A DNA stretch of 64,000 nt from Persicaria tinctoria (lineage: Eukaryota; Streptophyta; Magnoliopsida; Caryophyllales; Polygonaceae). Every line of letters starts with the position of its first letter. Position 1 is the stretch's first letter. Where the stretch lies: assembly GCA_037127255.1 (NCBI GenBank), contig JBANSL010000005.1, positions 3,286,001-3,350,000 of the forward strand, written 5' to 3'. The notes under the pieces are model-generated. The model saw only the letters and a program-made list of their open reading frames with translations, was not told the DNA's origin and did no database searches. The position numbers and the translations under genes are program-made. This document shows positions 45,908 through 57,025 of this stretch, piece by piece.

Positions 45908-46565
45908 TGTTGGGCCCAAGCCCATGTTTCCAGCCCAATTTAAAATTCACCTTTGTTGACTTTTGTTGGAAGATATATAAGGCAATTTGTTTTGCCTTTG
46001 GCTTGTTCAGTACGAGAGCAACAACAAGCAAGCAGCTCCAGTAGCTTCGTTGAAAGCTGAATGAGAGCCCCCATTTTAGGAGCACAAAAGTGAGGAGGGA
46101 GAAAGGAGAAAGAGGAGAAAAAGTGGTGAGAAAGTGAGTGGATCTTCCTTGTCTCATCCGGGTTCTTTCACCTCGAGTTCTCGGTAAGCCTACTCGTGTT
46201 TGTCGGTTTTTTATTCTCTCGTTTAGAATCCCTAATCTTGGTGAAAATGGTGTTGTACCAATTTGAGTGAAATTGGTGGTATCTCCTTGTGTGAGATTTG
46301 TAAGTGAAGAACACTTGTACCCATTTTGTTGATTAGTGGATTTTGGTGCTCTGGCGGGCGACAGTGGTTTTTGATCCTCCGGGTTAGGGAGGGTTTTCCA
46401 CTTAAATCGTTGTGTTCTTGGTTGTGTTTGTTTGTGTGCTTGCGTTGCTTGATTTGATTGTGTTTGAGGTTCCGTAAATTTGTGAACTTGGTTATCAGCG
46501 GGATTGTAGCTTGAGTTGCTAGGTTCCCGATTCAGTTCTGCATTTGGGTCTTGTCGATCCCAACA
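45908..46565 (+). repeat. Copia-1 3' LTR
   Basis: 658 bp, same ends as the 5' LTR; TATATAA at 45974-45980. Confidence 0.93.
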
Positions 46566-46570
46566 CCAGG

Positions 46571-47479
46571 TTCATCCTCGGACTCTCCTTTGTATTATAA
46601 GTATATGTATGTTATTGGAGTCGATCATCTACTGGTTCCGAGTTTGCTCCCAAAAAAAAAATGGATCAAGCATATGCTTTGGTGACACATGCTGCTTGGC
46701 GTTGATGTTGTCCCTACTAAAGTGTTTTCTTGCTAAACAAAGGTATATCTATCCCTGCTTTTTGTGGAGACTGAACGACTCTTTCTTATTTAAGAGGTGG
46801 AATAGATTTAGCGTGGAATATGGAAAATTTGGCATCATATCTTCACCCATGGGGAACCTTCTGCTTTTGATGAAACTTAATTATTGTGCAAAAATGCATC
46901 AAACTGCATGTAAGGGCTACACTAAAACATGGAAAGTTATTAATGGTTTTAATTGGATTCAAACCCAAGTGTCGCTTACTATTCTAGTTGTGTGCCAACT
47001 AGCGTGGCTTGCCACACTTAGGTCTACAAATTTCAAGTGCAGGTTGTCTTCAATAAGCAAGATTACTGGTGGCTATGTGTTAATGGTGTCCATCAATTAT
47101 GTTGAGTCAAAATCTTTCAATCTAACCCATTACGTAAAGCTTAATAAATTTAAGTTTTATACTATATCGACTAGCCGATCGAATTCAAGCTGCCATGGTG
47201 CAAGGACAGATTCAGCATTGCAAAAACTACCCCTTTGGAACAAAATCCAGCTGATACTCAGCTCTGAAAACATGTCGCAGAACCTCCTTTACAAGCCTTT
47301 GAGAAGTTTAGTCTGGCCGAGACTCTTATGTATTATCATCTATGTATTGTCTTATCCCTGTGCTAAGTTTAGTTGTTTCCCATATTCACCCAAAGTGGGT
47401 CATTGCATAATACCTCTACAAAATATTATCGATTTAAGGACTCTGTATCCAAGTCCTTATTTCATCAAATGTTATTCAT
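46571..47479 (+). other. LINE-B segment between copia and ORF2
   Basis: By position this should be the rest of ORF1 and the inter-ORF spacer. A frame open from the LTR (46516) to 47481 gives no domain I recognise. It is AT-rich and contains CCCAAAAAAAAAATGG at about 46650. Confidence 0.4.
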
Positions 47480-50400
47480 GAAGATGTGCTTTTGGAATTG
47501 TAGGGGGATAGGAAAAAGAACCTTCTGGACGGAAATTGACTCGATATGCAAAAATGATCATATTCAAATCATGGCACTTGCGGAAACAAGATGTGGAGAA
47601 GTATTGGATTTGATGAAGGTGTTTGGTCACCGGCTATCGGGCGATCTGGCGGAATAGCTGTTATTTGGAAATCTCACCAGTTACTAAATTTTACAATATC
47701 CATTGCTATCCATTCACCCCGTATTATCGGCCTCCGTTTGGATAGCCTGCTTGCTGGGTTCCCGATCCTAGTCTTATTTGTCTACGGACCTCCGACACCA
47801 CGGGAAAAAGATCCGTTTTGGGAAACGTTAACAACAACTATTAACAACTCATCCATTCCTTGTGTCGTTATGGGAGATTTTAACGAGATCCTATGCAGTG
47901 CTGACAAACTTGGTGGGGCTTCTTCCCGACCATCCAGGTTCTCTCGTCTAATCTCATTCAAAAATGAATGCTCACTTCTAGATATACCCACATTTGGTAA
48001 TCCGTTCACATGGAGGAAGAACCCGGAGGAAAACTTCAACATCCGTGAAAAACTTGATCAGGTGCTTGTCCATCAACAGGTTATCGAAACTTTTCCTAAC
48101 ATGATCACCTTTAATGGTGCTTTCTCCTCGTCAGACCACTGCCCGATTTCCATCTCCTTTGAGTTTAATTCTAACTTCAAAGCCCCACCTTTTAAATTCG
48201 AAAATGTCTGGCTTCTTCGGAAGGACTTTCGCAACATAGTCAAGCAATCCTGGTGGGCCTCTTGCCCTGGGTCCGCCATGTTCCAATTAATATTTAAACA
48301 AAAAATCCTGGAAAAAAAAGGCGAAAGAATGGAATAAAACGAGTTTCGGGAACATTTTCCGCCAATTAAAAGAGGTGGAAGTGGAGCTCCTACATATCCA
48401 ATCAATGGGTAATGGGATTGTCCATCAATCCAATTTGTGCAAGGAAAAACGCCTCGTCACTAAGAAAGAGAAGCTCTTATTATTTCAAAAGTCGTTCTGG
48501 AGCCAAAGGGCCAAAACCAAACATCTTAAACTCTCGGATTCAAACACAACATATTTTCATCGAGTGGCGACAGGACGAAGACATAGGAAACAGATCCGCA
48601 ACATCGTCTCTTCATCTGGCACGGTGATTGTGGGCGAAGAGAATGTTAGGAATGAGATAAAAAAAGATTTTGAGAAAAGATTTAAAAAGGAACCAATAAA
48701 CGAAAGACTCCTCAGCGAGCTGTTGGAACTAATACAACCCTCAATATCGCCAGAGGAAAACATTTTTCTTATAAAAATCCCATCTAACACAGAAATCAAA
48801 ACAGCGGTCTTCAACCTTGGAAGGAACAAATCTCCGGGTCCTGATGGCTTCACAGCTGAATTCTATAAAAAATATTGGGATATCATAGGTAAATCTGTAA
48901 TCTGTGCGGTCAAAGGATTCTTCCACTCCGGAAAAATGCTTAAACAGATAAACCATACCTTCATCTCCCTCCTTCTTAAAAGAGACGACCCAACGGCCAC
49001 TAATCACTACCGCCCAATCAGCTTATGCTCCAATGTCTACAAAATCATATCCAAAATCTTGACTGACAGAATGAAAAATGTTGTCGGTAAACTGATACAT
49101 CCTCTTAAGGGTGCCTTTGTATCAGATAGGGCTATTCAAGACAATGTCCTGATAGCTCACGAAATTTTCCACTCCTACAAACATAGAAGGGGACGGGAAG
49201 GATGGCTGGCAATTAAACTAGATATGGAAAAAGCCTATGACAGAGTCGATTGGAATTTTATAAAAAAGATGCTTCAAAGTTTTGGATTCCACGATACGTT
49301 TATCTCTTGGATAATGGAGTGTATCACGACGGTTTCCTTTTCGGTATTAGTCAACAATGGTCCAACGGATCTGATTTATCCCACTCGGGGTCTCCGACAG
49401 GGAGACCCACTATCCCCGTTTCTGTTTATCTTAGGGGCAGAGATTCTAGCACGGAAACTAGCTGCTGAAGCTAGCCTAGACAAAACAAACATTGGGTTCC
49501 CGATTGGACAAAACGGCTATCGGATTCCGTTCCTTTCCTTCGCAGATGATATCATTATCTTCTCCAAAGGAAGCCTGGACGCAGGTCGTAAAGTGAAGAC
49601 GATTGTAGATTCATACTGCAAAGTATCAGGACAAAAGGTCAACTACAATAAATCAAGTTTCCAAGCTACGAAAGGGATTCCGAACCACAGGATCCTTGAA
49701 TTAAGTACATGCCTCGATATTTCTAATGAGAATTCTTTAGAGCGGTATTTAGGCTGTCCAATTATCAATGGAAGAGTTACCAAAACCACTTTCGAGGATA
49801 TCATCTGTAAATCTAAACAACAATTGACAAAATGGAGGGCGAATGCCCTTTCACAACAAGGTCGTGCTACCCTAATCAACTCCAACCTTTCCACTAAGCC
49901 ACTATATGTTATGCAAAATTTTATGCTCCCTGCTTCTCTGCATAAAGAACTTGACCAGATAAACCGCTCTTTCTTTTGGAATAAGGATCTATAGTACAGG
50001 CCGCTGATAAGCTGGGACCGGATCTGTAAACCAAAACGGTCTGGGGGGCTGGGTATTCGGAAATCCAGCGACATGAATGTGGCTCTCCAGATGAAGTTAC
50101 TTTGGAAAATTCCGGCCGAGCCAAGTAATGTATGGGTGACATTAATCAGACATAAATACCTGCGTTCTGCCAGCATCTTTGACTACAAGACCTCGGGGTC
50201 TTGCTCTTGGCAATGGTCCAAGCTGTCTGCCTTAATCGATAAATTCAAAAAAGGCCTTATTTGGTCTATAGGTAATGGGCAATCTATTAAGTTTTGGACA
50301 GATAATTGGATCACTACCTCTTCTCTGTCGATCAGGGAGGAATGCCCTCAGAACTTCAATCGGGACGAAAAGGTGAGTGACTATATATTGGGGGGCAAAT

Positions 50401-51669
50401 GGTGGGAAGAAAAACTCATGGTTTCTCTTCCTATGGAATTAGTGCGAGAGATCCTTGACATCCCTCTACCTGTCTCAACTATGCAAGATCGCCTATACTG
50501 GTGGCCGGATAGGGAAGGCTGGTTTACTACTGCCAGTGCATATAAATTAATAACAGCTCAATCAGCAGCACACCTGGATTGTAATGCCTGGATATGGGAT
50601 AGGGAAGGCTGGTTTACTACTGCCAGTGCATATAAATTAATAACAGCTCAATCAGCAGCACACCTGGATTGTAATGCCTGGATATGGAAGATTAATGTCC
50701 CCCCCGAAAGTAAAAAACTTTCTTTGGAAAATAGCTCAGAATGGCCTCCCCACATCCACTAGGTTGTCCAGTAGGGGGACGTCTGTCCCTTCCACCTGCT
50801 CATTGTGTAATATGGCGCCTGAGGATGAGGTTCATTTGTTTCTGGAATGCCCTTTCATCCAAGCAATCCACAAACTCCCGCACCAAATCCAATCAAACAT
50901 TGCCTGTCTCATTGCACAATCCCGAGAGATTAAGCCCATTCTATCTACTATAGGGAAGAACCTACGGTCTACTGATCTAACCAAACTCGCCTTTTCTTGG
51001 TGGACAACGTGGTATATCAGAAACCAAAACCTATTTAAGCAAATTGCAATACCGCACAAGGATAGAGCCTTGCGACTGATCCAATCTCATATTGATAATT
51101 GGAATAAAACAGCTGCTGCTGAGTCCGAGTTTGACGAGGACTTTCGCCCTATTCGGTGGAGCACTCGTACAAAGAACAAAAAACAAAAAACCATCGCTTG
51201 GCGCAAGCCTCCCCGGGGCACGTTCAAACTGAATTTCGACGGGTCTACTCTCCCTAATGGCGAAAGCACTGCGGGTATTGTCATTAGGGACTGGGTCGGC
51301 CACCCAATTTCTGTTCAACACCTTCGGCTGGGCAAACAAAAACCACTGACAACGGAGGCCCTAGCCCTTCAATTGGGGATACAGCAAGTTCGGAAACTCG
51401 GTGTTAAAAAGATCCATATAGAAGGTGATAGCAAGATAATCATTGATCATCTAAATAGAAAATCGAAATGCCCATGGGAGATCGAACTACTTCTTTCGGA
51501 TACACAAGTTCTGTTATCGACTGTGGAAGAAGTAGTTTTCTTCCATGTTCCTCGTATGGGCAATAGAGTGGCGGATAAGGTTGCACACCTTAGTCACTCT
51601 GCCCGAGAAGTCGATGTTACAAATGATCCTGGTCTTCTTGACCTCATCCGCCAGGATGCCGCCGGGTAG
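47480..51669 (+). pseudogene. LINE-B ORF2 (EN-RT-RNase H), broken
   Basis: Starts MKMCFWNCRGIG at 47480. The APE-type endonuclease has WNCRG, LAETR, GDFNE and SSDHCPI, all catalytic positions present. RT: SPGPDGFTAEFYK, YRPISLCSNVYKI, KLDMEKAYDRVDW, GLRQGDPLSPFLF and SFADDIIIF. zf-RVT: CSLCNMAPEDEVHLFLECPF (about 50800). RNase H: KLNFDGSTLPN, EALALQLGIQ, GDSKIIIDHL and RMGNRVADKVAH, stop at 51667. Lesions: a frameshift near 47630, another near 48340, a TAG at 49992-49994 with the frame continuing, and a frameshift near 50690. A 90-bp in-frame duplication sits at 50508-50687. Confidence 0.9.
50508..50687 (+). repeat. 90-bp tandem duplication in LINE-B ORF2
   Basis: Units 50508-50597 and 50598-50687 appear identical. 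They repeat 30 codons (DREGWFTTASAYKLITAQ...WIW) in frame. Confidence 0.95.
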
Positions 51670-51731
51670 GGCTAGCCCACCCGAATTCTTTCCTTATCAA
51701 AAAAAAAAAAAAAAAACTAAGATAGGGCTTG

Positions 51732-52117
51732 AACGCTGGTTCATGCCATCTATGCGGCTATGAGAGGAATCGGAGGGTCATCTTTGGTTTGGATGCCCGG
51801 TTATTTGGAAGATCCGCAGGAAGGTATGGCCGTATGGGCATGTGCACATCTTCCGGACCTTAATAGAGGAGTTGAAGCCTAGTTGCAATGGTTTGCGGCA
51901 AAGAACAACACAACAAAGGGTGGGCCGGTTTTTCAATCTAAGTTGCTTACCTTTTGTGCTTTTGTATATTTTACTTGGCTTAGATTCAATGAAGTAGTTT
52001 TTTTGTAAAGTGCTTGTAACACCGAGTGTTTGGGCTGACCATATAATAGAAACTTGTAAGCTAGTATCGGATCTCTCTGAAGTGTAAAGGCAAAACACGA
52101 AGAGTAAAATGATGGGT
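51732..52117 (+). mobile_element. LINE C-terminal scrap
   Basis: Target DNA of LINE-B. Between about 51880 and 52010 it reads LQWFAAKNN, FQSKLLTFCAFVYFTW and FNEVVF with frame changes, matching the WFAKEP...FQAKLLVFEAIIYFTW part of the LINE fragment at 27370-27480. An old relic, older than LINE-B. Confidence 0.55.
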
Positions 52118-52245
52118 TGTCAAGCATTATTAGCTTAGTTGGTAAGTAAGACGTGTAGTGACCAATAGATCACGAGTTCGAATCCCTCTCCCAATATTGT
52201 AATGGGCCTAGTGCCTACCTATGAACCCAAAAAAAAAAAAAAAAA
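52118..52245 (+). mobile_element. tRNA-derived SINE
   Basis: A box TTAGCTTAGTTGGTAAGT (52130-52147), B box GAGTTCGAATCCC (52174-52186) and a poly(A) tail of about 17 (52229-52245). The body between B box and tail is about 40 bp. It is not a tRNA gene: there is no acceptor-stem pairing and it ends in poly(A). The left end is approximate, and I could not fix the TSD. Confidence 0.8.
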
Positions 52246-52478
52246 GGGTATTGGGGGTTTATGGAGATGAGAGTAATTCAGATCTAATAGTCACACTTTT
52301 GTATATATAGGGCTTTCTTTAATTTGGGATTTCATGGCGTGATAAACCATGGTGTGATAGGCCTCCGAGTCTATCCCTTTTGTAATCTTTTACACATCTA
52401 TACATTTGCCTAGATATAGTTCTAGGAGATTATCTATACACGCTAAGATAATGCACCAATTCATAGGTGTGAGATTAT
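52246..52478. other. spacer, nothing firm
   Basis: Includes CTTTTGTAATCTTTTACAC...CTATACATTT, which may be another LINE tail. No gene. Confidence 0.35.
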
Positions 52479-52622
52479 TTTTTTATGACGAGGAACTCAC
52501 ATTTGGTGGCAAATCAGGGCACGTGACTCAACCGGCAAGAGCTACGCACCAGGTAAACTGGCTTGCGCCGATCGGCTCGTCCCACTAGTAATGAGCAAAG
52601 CAAACCTTAGATTTTCACCATT
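52479..52622 (-). mobile_element. 144-bp retroposon, minus orientation
   Basis: Perfect 13-bp TSD GGTGTGAGATTAT (52466-52478 and 52623-52635). The T run at 52479-52484 would be its poly(A) tail on the minus strand. The interior is GC-rich (CCGATCGGCTCGTCCCACTAG) and has no clear A or B box. Confidence 0.75.
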
Positions 52623-52635
52623 GGTGTGAGATTAT

Positions 52636-53227
52636 AGTTCTAGGGGAGGACTATCGCAGAGGCAAGTGTCAAATGAAGAATAGTCGGAAGAAAGTGATTA
52701 TATATATGCAGATCTCGTCCTTCTTAGTTCTTACCCTCTCGAAGGATATGTTCATAAATAAGGCCATCCGAGAGAGAGCGCTTTTTTTCCTTCAACTACC
52801 CACTGTTAGCTCGACTCGACAATGGTGGATCAACACACAACAACCACCTAGATCAGCTTGGACTTTTCATAGAAAGAAAGGGAATTTCAAGGCAACTTTG
52901 GAGCACAAGTTGCCTTGAAATAACTGCTCGATAAACTGATCACCACTTACCTACTAACATGACACTAATTAGGTAGTGGTTTTACAAGGCAAATGCTGAC
53001 TCCTAAACTGCTGAACTTTGAAATGACTTTATACGCACATAAGCTAACCAACTAACTAAATCTTATCTTAAGAATTTTAATTACATTTCAACAGTTCATG
53101 CATGCAAAAAATAATTAAAACTCACCAAATCCTCTTTTTTTTTTTTTTTTTAACTATATGTGAATAAAGATATAATGCATAAATTAATGGCTATGTTTCA
53201 CCAACTCTTACCACAACAAACTCTCCC
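52636..53227. other. spacer, nothing recognised
   Basis: AT-rich, with a T run at 53133-53151. Short frames only, no domain. Confidence 0.4.
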
Positions 53228-53954
53228 TCTCACTAGTACAAAAAAACGTTTTTTACCCCGGGCGTTTGGGGTTATATACCCCGGATCTGACATTTTCTCC
53301 ATCCGGGCTTCAGGTTGGTTGGGGTAAAAAATAGGGTTACTTTTATAGCCCGTATCTTAATCCGGGGTATATTAGGCTGAAAAAATCCCCCAAAATGATA
53401 CTAAAATGAACGCCCGGGCTATATTATATAGATATCCGGGGTATATTCTATATACATCCGGGCTATATTATGCCAAGAAAAATTCCTAAAATGACATTGA
53501 AATAAACGCCCGGGGTATATAGCATCATTGGTCCGGGGTATAAAGTCAGAATTTAAAACTAAAAAAAAGGGACTTTATAACCCAGATATAAATATCCGGG
53601 CTATAAAGTCCCTCTTAAATTAAAAAAAAAAATAGAAAATTCGAAATTTAATTTTAAATTTTTAACCCACCATATGAATAGCCAGCAGAAACTCCTAAGA
53701 AAACACAACAAATACATATAAACTATTATCTCTTTTTACAACTCAACCAATTGATGGAACTCTGAACAGAGTATCATGTATACATCTTCAAATAAAGTCA
53801 GTCTCTAACTTGTATTTGTACCATAACAACTTCTCCAAAGGAATCTGAAATAGCACAAGAGTAACAAAAATAGTTGGCATTACTTAACTGAATCCCTTCA
53901 TAGACTTGTAAAAGCACTTGCAACCATATCAACAAGTGGCTTGAGTTGCAAACA

Positions 53955-54263
53955 TTGTGGCTGGCATGTGACGGAAGCCATTCAGCAACTAAGACAAGGA
54001 AAATGATATTTCTGTCCTTCCAGAAATCCTGCAGCGCGAGTGTACTTGCCACTGCCGAATAACCAAACACAGGTTTGTTAAGTTCCATTATTGCCTTGAC
54101 ATACACAATAACCATATCAACAAGTGAAGCATTGAAAATCGAACTAGAATTACCTTCAATTACCATAAGAATGTTGAGATCGAGACTTATGTTCCTTACG
54201 GTTGCAACACCTTTGATGAGAACTAGACAAATTCCATCAGCTATAGATGCCACAGTCAACCAC
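53955..54263 (-). pseudogene. captured heavy-metal P1B-ATPase (HMA2/3/4-like) fragment
   Basis: Two exons survive with their intron. Exon A (54263-54154, minus) reads RWLTVASIADGICLVLIKGV then ATVRNISLDLNILMVIE. The intron has a GT donor (54153) and an AG acceptor (54053-54052). Exon B (54051 to about 53955) reads VASTLALQDFWKDRNIIFLV then LVAEWLPSHASH. HMA proteins have LRWLAVAA..., IASIRNL..DINILV and a GT.ALQDFWEA..IVFLF.IAEWLESRASHK block, so order, phase and spacing fit the A-domain entry of a Zn/Cd pump. An intact intron points to DNA-level capture. Beyond 53955 the match stops. The fragment alone cannot be a pump. Confidence 0.7.
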
Positions 54264-54753
54264 CTAATGAGAAACGAAAAGGCTGAGCAACAATCCACAA
54301 AAGATACAAAACATTTAGTAGAACTTCAAATTCTCTCTTTCCTAGACTTATAATTTCTCTGGGATGCAAGGAAAATACTCCCAAGGATTCAAGTTCCATG
54401 TGATATTAAAGAGAGTATTTGTTAGACAAGAGGATAGAGAACCAAGAACACACAAATTTGCAGCAAAACACTCAAGGAAATCCCCTGGAATAGCCACTGC
54501 AAATCCCAGGAGAGATGTTTAATCATCTAACCATACTTTGAAGTTGAAAGTTTCTTCCACTGAATTGATTTTTATAATAAAAATCATTTTTTCTACTTAC
54601 ATGTTTAAACACGGGAAGTCGAGGCACACCAGCAGGAAGTCGAGGCACACCAACACTGTCAAGGGAAAATAAATAACATATGAGATGTCTAGCAGCTAAA
54701 AATCAAAGCAAATGGAGAAACTGTGGTGGTGGTGGGGGGTGTTTGTTCAACCA

Positions 54754-54879
54754 TTTGACATAATAGTAACAGAAGTCGGCCAGGATGAAAGTTTGCACTA
54801 TTTCAGAGAAAAGAACAAAGGAAGGGCATAATCCATATCCAATAGCTGTTAACAAATGCCCAAGGGTATCAAGAACACG
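54754..54879 (-). pseudogene. captured ERD2/KDEL-receptor-like fragment
   Basis: Minus strand reads RVLDTLGHLLTAIGYGLCPS then FVLFSEIVQTFILADFCYYY and VK. This fits the last transmembrane part of plant ERD2-like proteins (LDTRGRLLTALGYG.WPS..L.SEIVQTFILADFCYYYVKS). Homology may extend a little upstream to about 54918 in a damaged frame. Only about 42 codons remain. Confidence 0.75.
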
Positions 54880-55499
54880 GGAAACGTTATGTAGAGACAG
54901 GATGTCAAGTAAAGCCACTCATGAGATACTTCTCAAAGTAACCAAGGTCTTGGTTGATATACAGGCAGGCAATTTAAAGGGGAAAAATGCTAAAGGTGAG
55001 CCACATCCTTTTAAGAAAAATTAAGAACTTATGACATAAAGCAGAACTATGCATATCCTAACCATTGGATGAGTGCAAAAGTTCTTTCAATCAGAGCTGA
55101 CCCCTAGAATTATAATTATGCAGACAGTCAAAGAACCGAAAACTATGCACTTCATCATCACGCTGCCATACCATATGTGTCTTCAGGAATAACAACAACT
55201 AAATCAGAATACTCTCATGACAATTATACACTATATTCAGAGTTACAAAAGCGATGAGATTCAAATCCATCACACATGGAAAGCAGAATGACTGGTTTCA
55301 GACACAATAGCAGTTTGTGTTACAAATGTCAATTGCTCGGTCACAAGAGCCTGTATATGAAAATGTTCTGTTTCAATTTTAGCATGGAGAAGATTGGATT
55401 AACAGATTGACCTCATGACTTGAATCATCTCAACGGAAAGAAGAATCAAGCATTCAAACCTGAAGGACCCAATGTGCACAGCTCAAGAACATAAGAGCG

Positions 55500-56170
55500 A
55501 GCAGCAGCAGATTAGGGTCGAATGAATATAAGAGCGAGCAACAGCAGACAATTGAGTGAACACGGAAGCGGAGAGTCGAGAGCAGCAGCAGCAACCACCG
55601 ACCTTTGGAGAAGAGACGAACGTCCTTTGGGAGGAGAGTCGAGAGCGGAAGAATGTGCTACTGGAATGGCGGAGAGTCGAGAGCAGCAGCAGCAGCAACG
55701 ACCGGCCTTCGATTTGTCTGTGCCAAAGCTTCGGAGTCGGCCTTCAATTCCTCTTCAATTTGTCTGTGCCAACGACCGGCCTTCGATTCCTCTTCGATTT
55801 AGGGTTTCACAATCTCCAATTTAGGGGTTTTGTTTAGGGAGAGGATGGCGGAGGAGAGGATGGCGGAGAAGTGGACGGCAGCGACGGATGGAGGCGAAGA
55901 TGGCGGAGAAGTGGACGGCGGCGACGGATGGAGGCGAAGATGGCGGCGAAAAAAGTGGCGCCGGAGAGAGGAGATGGCGAGGATGACCGGTTGCGCCGGG
56001 GATGACGGCGAAGATAGGAGATGGAAGAGGCAGCGAAGGAGGAGGGTTCGGTGATGGAGGCGGCAGGGTGAGGCCGGAGAGGCGGCAAGGTGAGGAGTCA
56101 GCGAAGGAGGGAGATGAAGTTCGCTGTCCAGGGCCGCGACCTTCAATGCCATCGATCTCTTGGCTCTTGC
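55500..56170. repeat. GC-rich internal repeats of the CACTA element
   Basis: CGGAGAGTCGAGAGCAGCAG recurs near 55567 and 55672, with a shorter version near 55639. GGCGGAGAAGTGGACGGC plus GACGGATGGAGGCGAAGATG recurs with a 48-bp period (55860-55955). A pair CGGCCTTC-ATTCCTCTTC also recurs (55738-55800). Open frames here follow from high GC and show no domain. Confidence 0.7.
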
Positions 56171-56565
56171 CTGATTTCATTTCTAAATTAAAAAAAAAAA
56201 AAAAAAAACTTTTTTTTATACCGGATATTTAAAACATATATACTCCGGATTTTTTTTATGGGGTATAATAGTTATAAGTAACTATTCTTTACGGGGTAAA
56301 AAAGTATATAGCCCGGATATCTTTAAAAAAAACGCCCGGGGTATATTCTATATTTCAGCTAATACCTCACGATAATATAGCCCGGATATTTTTTTATGGT
56401 CCGGGGTATATTTATTTTAATAAACAAAATTAAATCACAAAATGCCAATTATGACATTATACCCCATAAAAATGAGATCCGGGGTAAAAGACCACGGGCT
56501 AAAATCATGATTTTGTACTAGTGTCTCCTACACAGACAAATAAATGAAGAACGGATCGATCGATT

Positions 56566-57025
56566 TTACGGAGAGCTTCGAGGAGGCGAGGCCCTGCAAA
56601 TCGGACACGTAGCGTCGGAGCAAAGCCACCGATCAATGCAATCGGCGTGAAAACGATGCAGACACCCCGGTAGGGTTTTGACGACATCCTTGGGTTGATA
56701 ATCGTGCAAGCATATGGAGCACGTCTGGCCTTGATCGAGTTGTTGACCATCTTCGCCCACAACCAACACCGGGTAGGAATCCAGGGTTACTTTGTCGAGA
56801 CCCGAGGGCGATTGTTGGGTTCGTTGAGTGCTAGAATTTCCCGCCTCTAGGCCGGGCTTCTACTCTGTTAGAATTTCGACTTCTTCTGAGCTTGCCTTTG
56901 CAGTGAAGATACGTTGCGTAGATCGCGAGCAGCAGAATCGGTATCACAAGCGCGATGACTACACATATCACTATAGCTGCCATTGCCATTTTTATGCACG
57001 CATTAGTATAATGGGAAGAATTCAA
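56566..57025 (-). pseudogene. ATL-type RING-H2 gene with a frameshift
   Basis: Presumed membrane-anchored E3 ubiquitin ligase. The first frame (57025-56831) has a hydrophobic segment IVICVVIALVIPILLLAIYA and a basic stretch, then stops. The second frame carries LDKVTLDSYPVLVVGEDG and the RING-H2 domain TCSICLHDY..., LPGCLHRFHADCIDRWL and TCPICRA, stop at 56566. The two differ by one base near 56835-56860. All eight zinc ligands are present. No ATG or workable intron rescues the join, so this is a pseudogene or carries a sequencing error. The coding end lies only 43 bp from the CACTA insertion. Confidence 0.8.

Larger units (their letters stand above)
41160..46565 (+). mobile_element. intact copia element Copia-1 (Tork/Tnt1-like)
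   Basis: 5406-bp element inserted in LINE-B. The LTRs are 658 bp each, TGTTGGGCCC...GATCCCAACA, and I see one difference between them (G at 41198, T at 45946). TSD CCAGA (41155-41159) / CCAGG (46566-46570), one mismatch. Primer site, one open gag-pol and polypurine tract are present. Near-identical LTRs and an open frame mean a very recent insertion that may still be able to move. Lineage is judged from the gag and the DSAAS protease motif. Confidence 0.93.
39350..51715 (+). mobile_element. LINE-B, full-length L1-type with nested copia
   Basis: Bounded by a perfect 16-bp TSD ACTAAGATAGGGCTTG (39334-39349 and 51716-51731); the poly(A) tail (51699-51715) abuts the right copy. Without the copia insertion (41160-46565 plus its TSD) it is about 6.95 kb, a normal full length for a plant L1. 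Order: GC-rich leader (39350-40000), a region where ORF1 should lie (no domain recognised), ORF2 with endonuclease, RT, zf-RVT and RNase H (47480-51669), a short 3' UTR and poly(A). Multiple lesions in ORF2 make it non-autonomous now. This tie between 39.3 kb and 51.7 kb is direct sequence evidence. Confidence 0.92.
53231..56523. mobile_element. non-autonomous CACTA element with captured host DNA
   Basis: Ends CACTAGTACAAAA / TTTTGTACTAGTG, with a 3-bp TSD TCT (53228-53230 and 56524-56526): the hallmarks of CACTA (En/Spm). Both ends carry dense subterminal repeats of CCCGGGGTATAT / ATCCGGGCTATA type (53255-53610 and 56215-56485). 3293 bp; no transposase seen. The interior holds minus-strand pieces of two host-type genes (HMA-like 53955-54263, ERD2-like 54754-54879) and a GC-rich, repeat-filled block (55500-56170). 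It inserted just 3' of a RING gene. Confidence 0.93.

Noticed and set aside
52130..52186. Possible tRNA gene
   Set aside because: Good A and B boxes but no acceptor-stem pairing, and a long poly(A) tail: a SINE.
55522..56180. Open frames in the CACTA GC-rich block
   Set aside because: Frames overlap on both strands and follow internal repeats; no domain.
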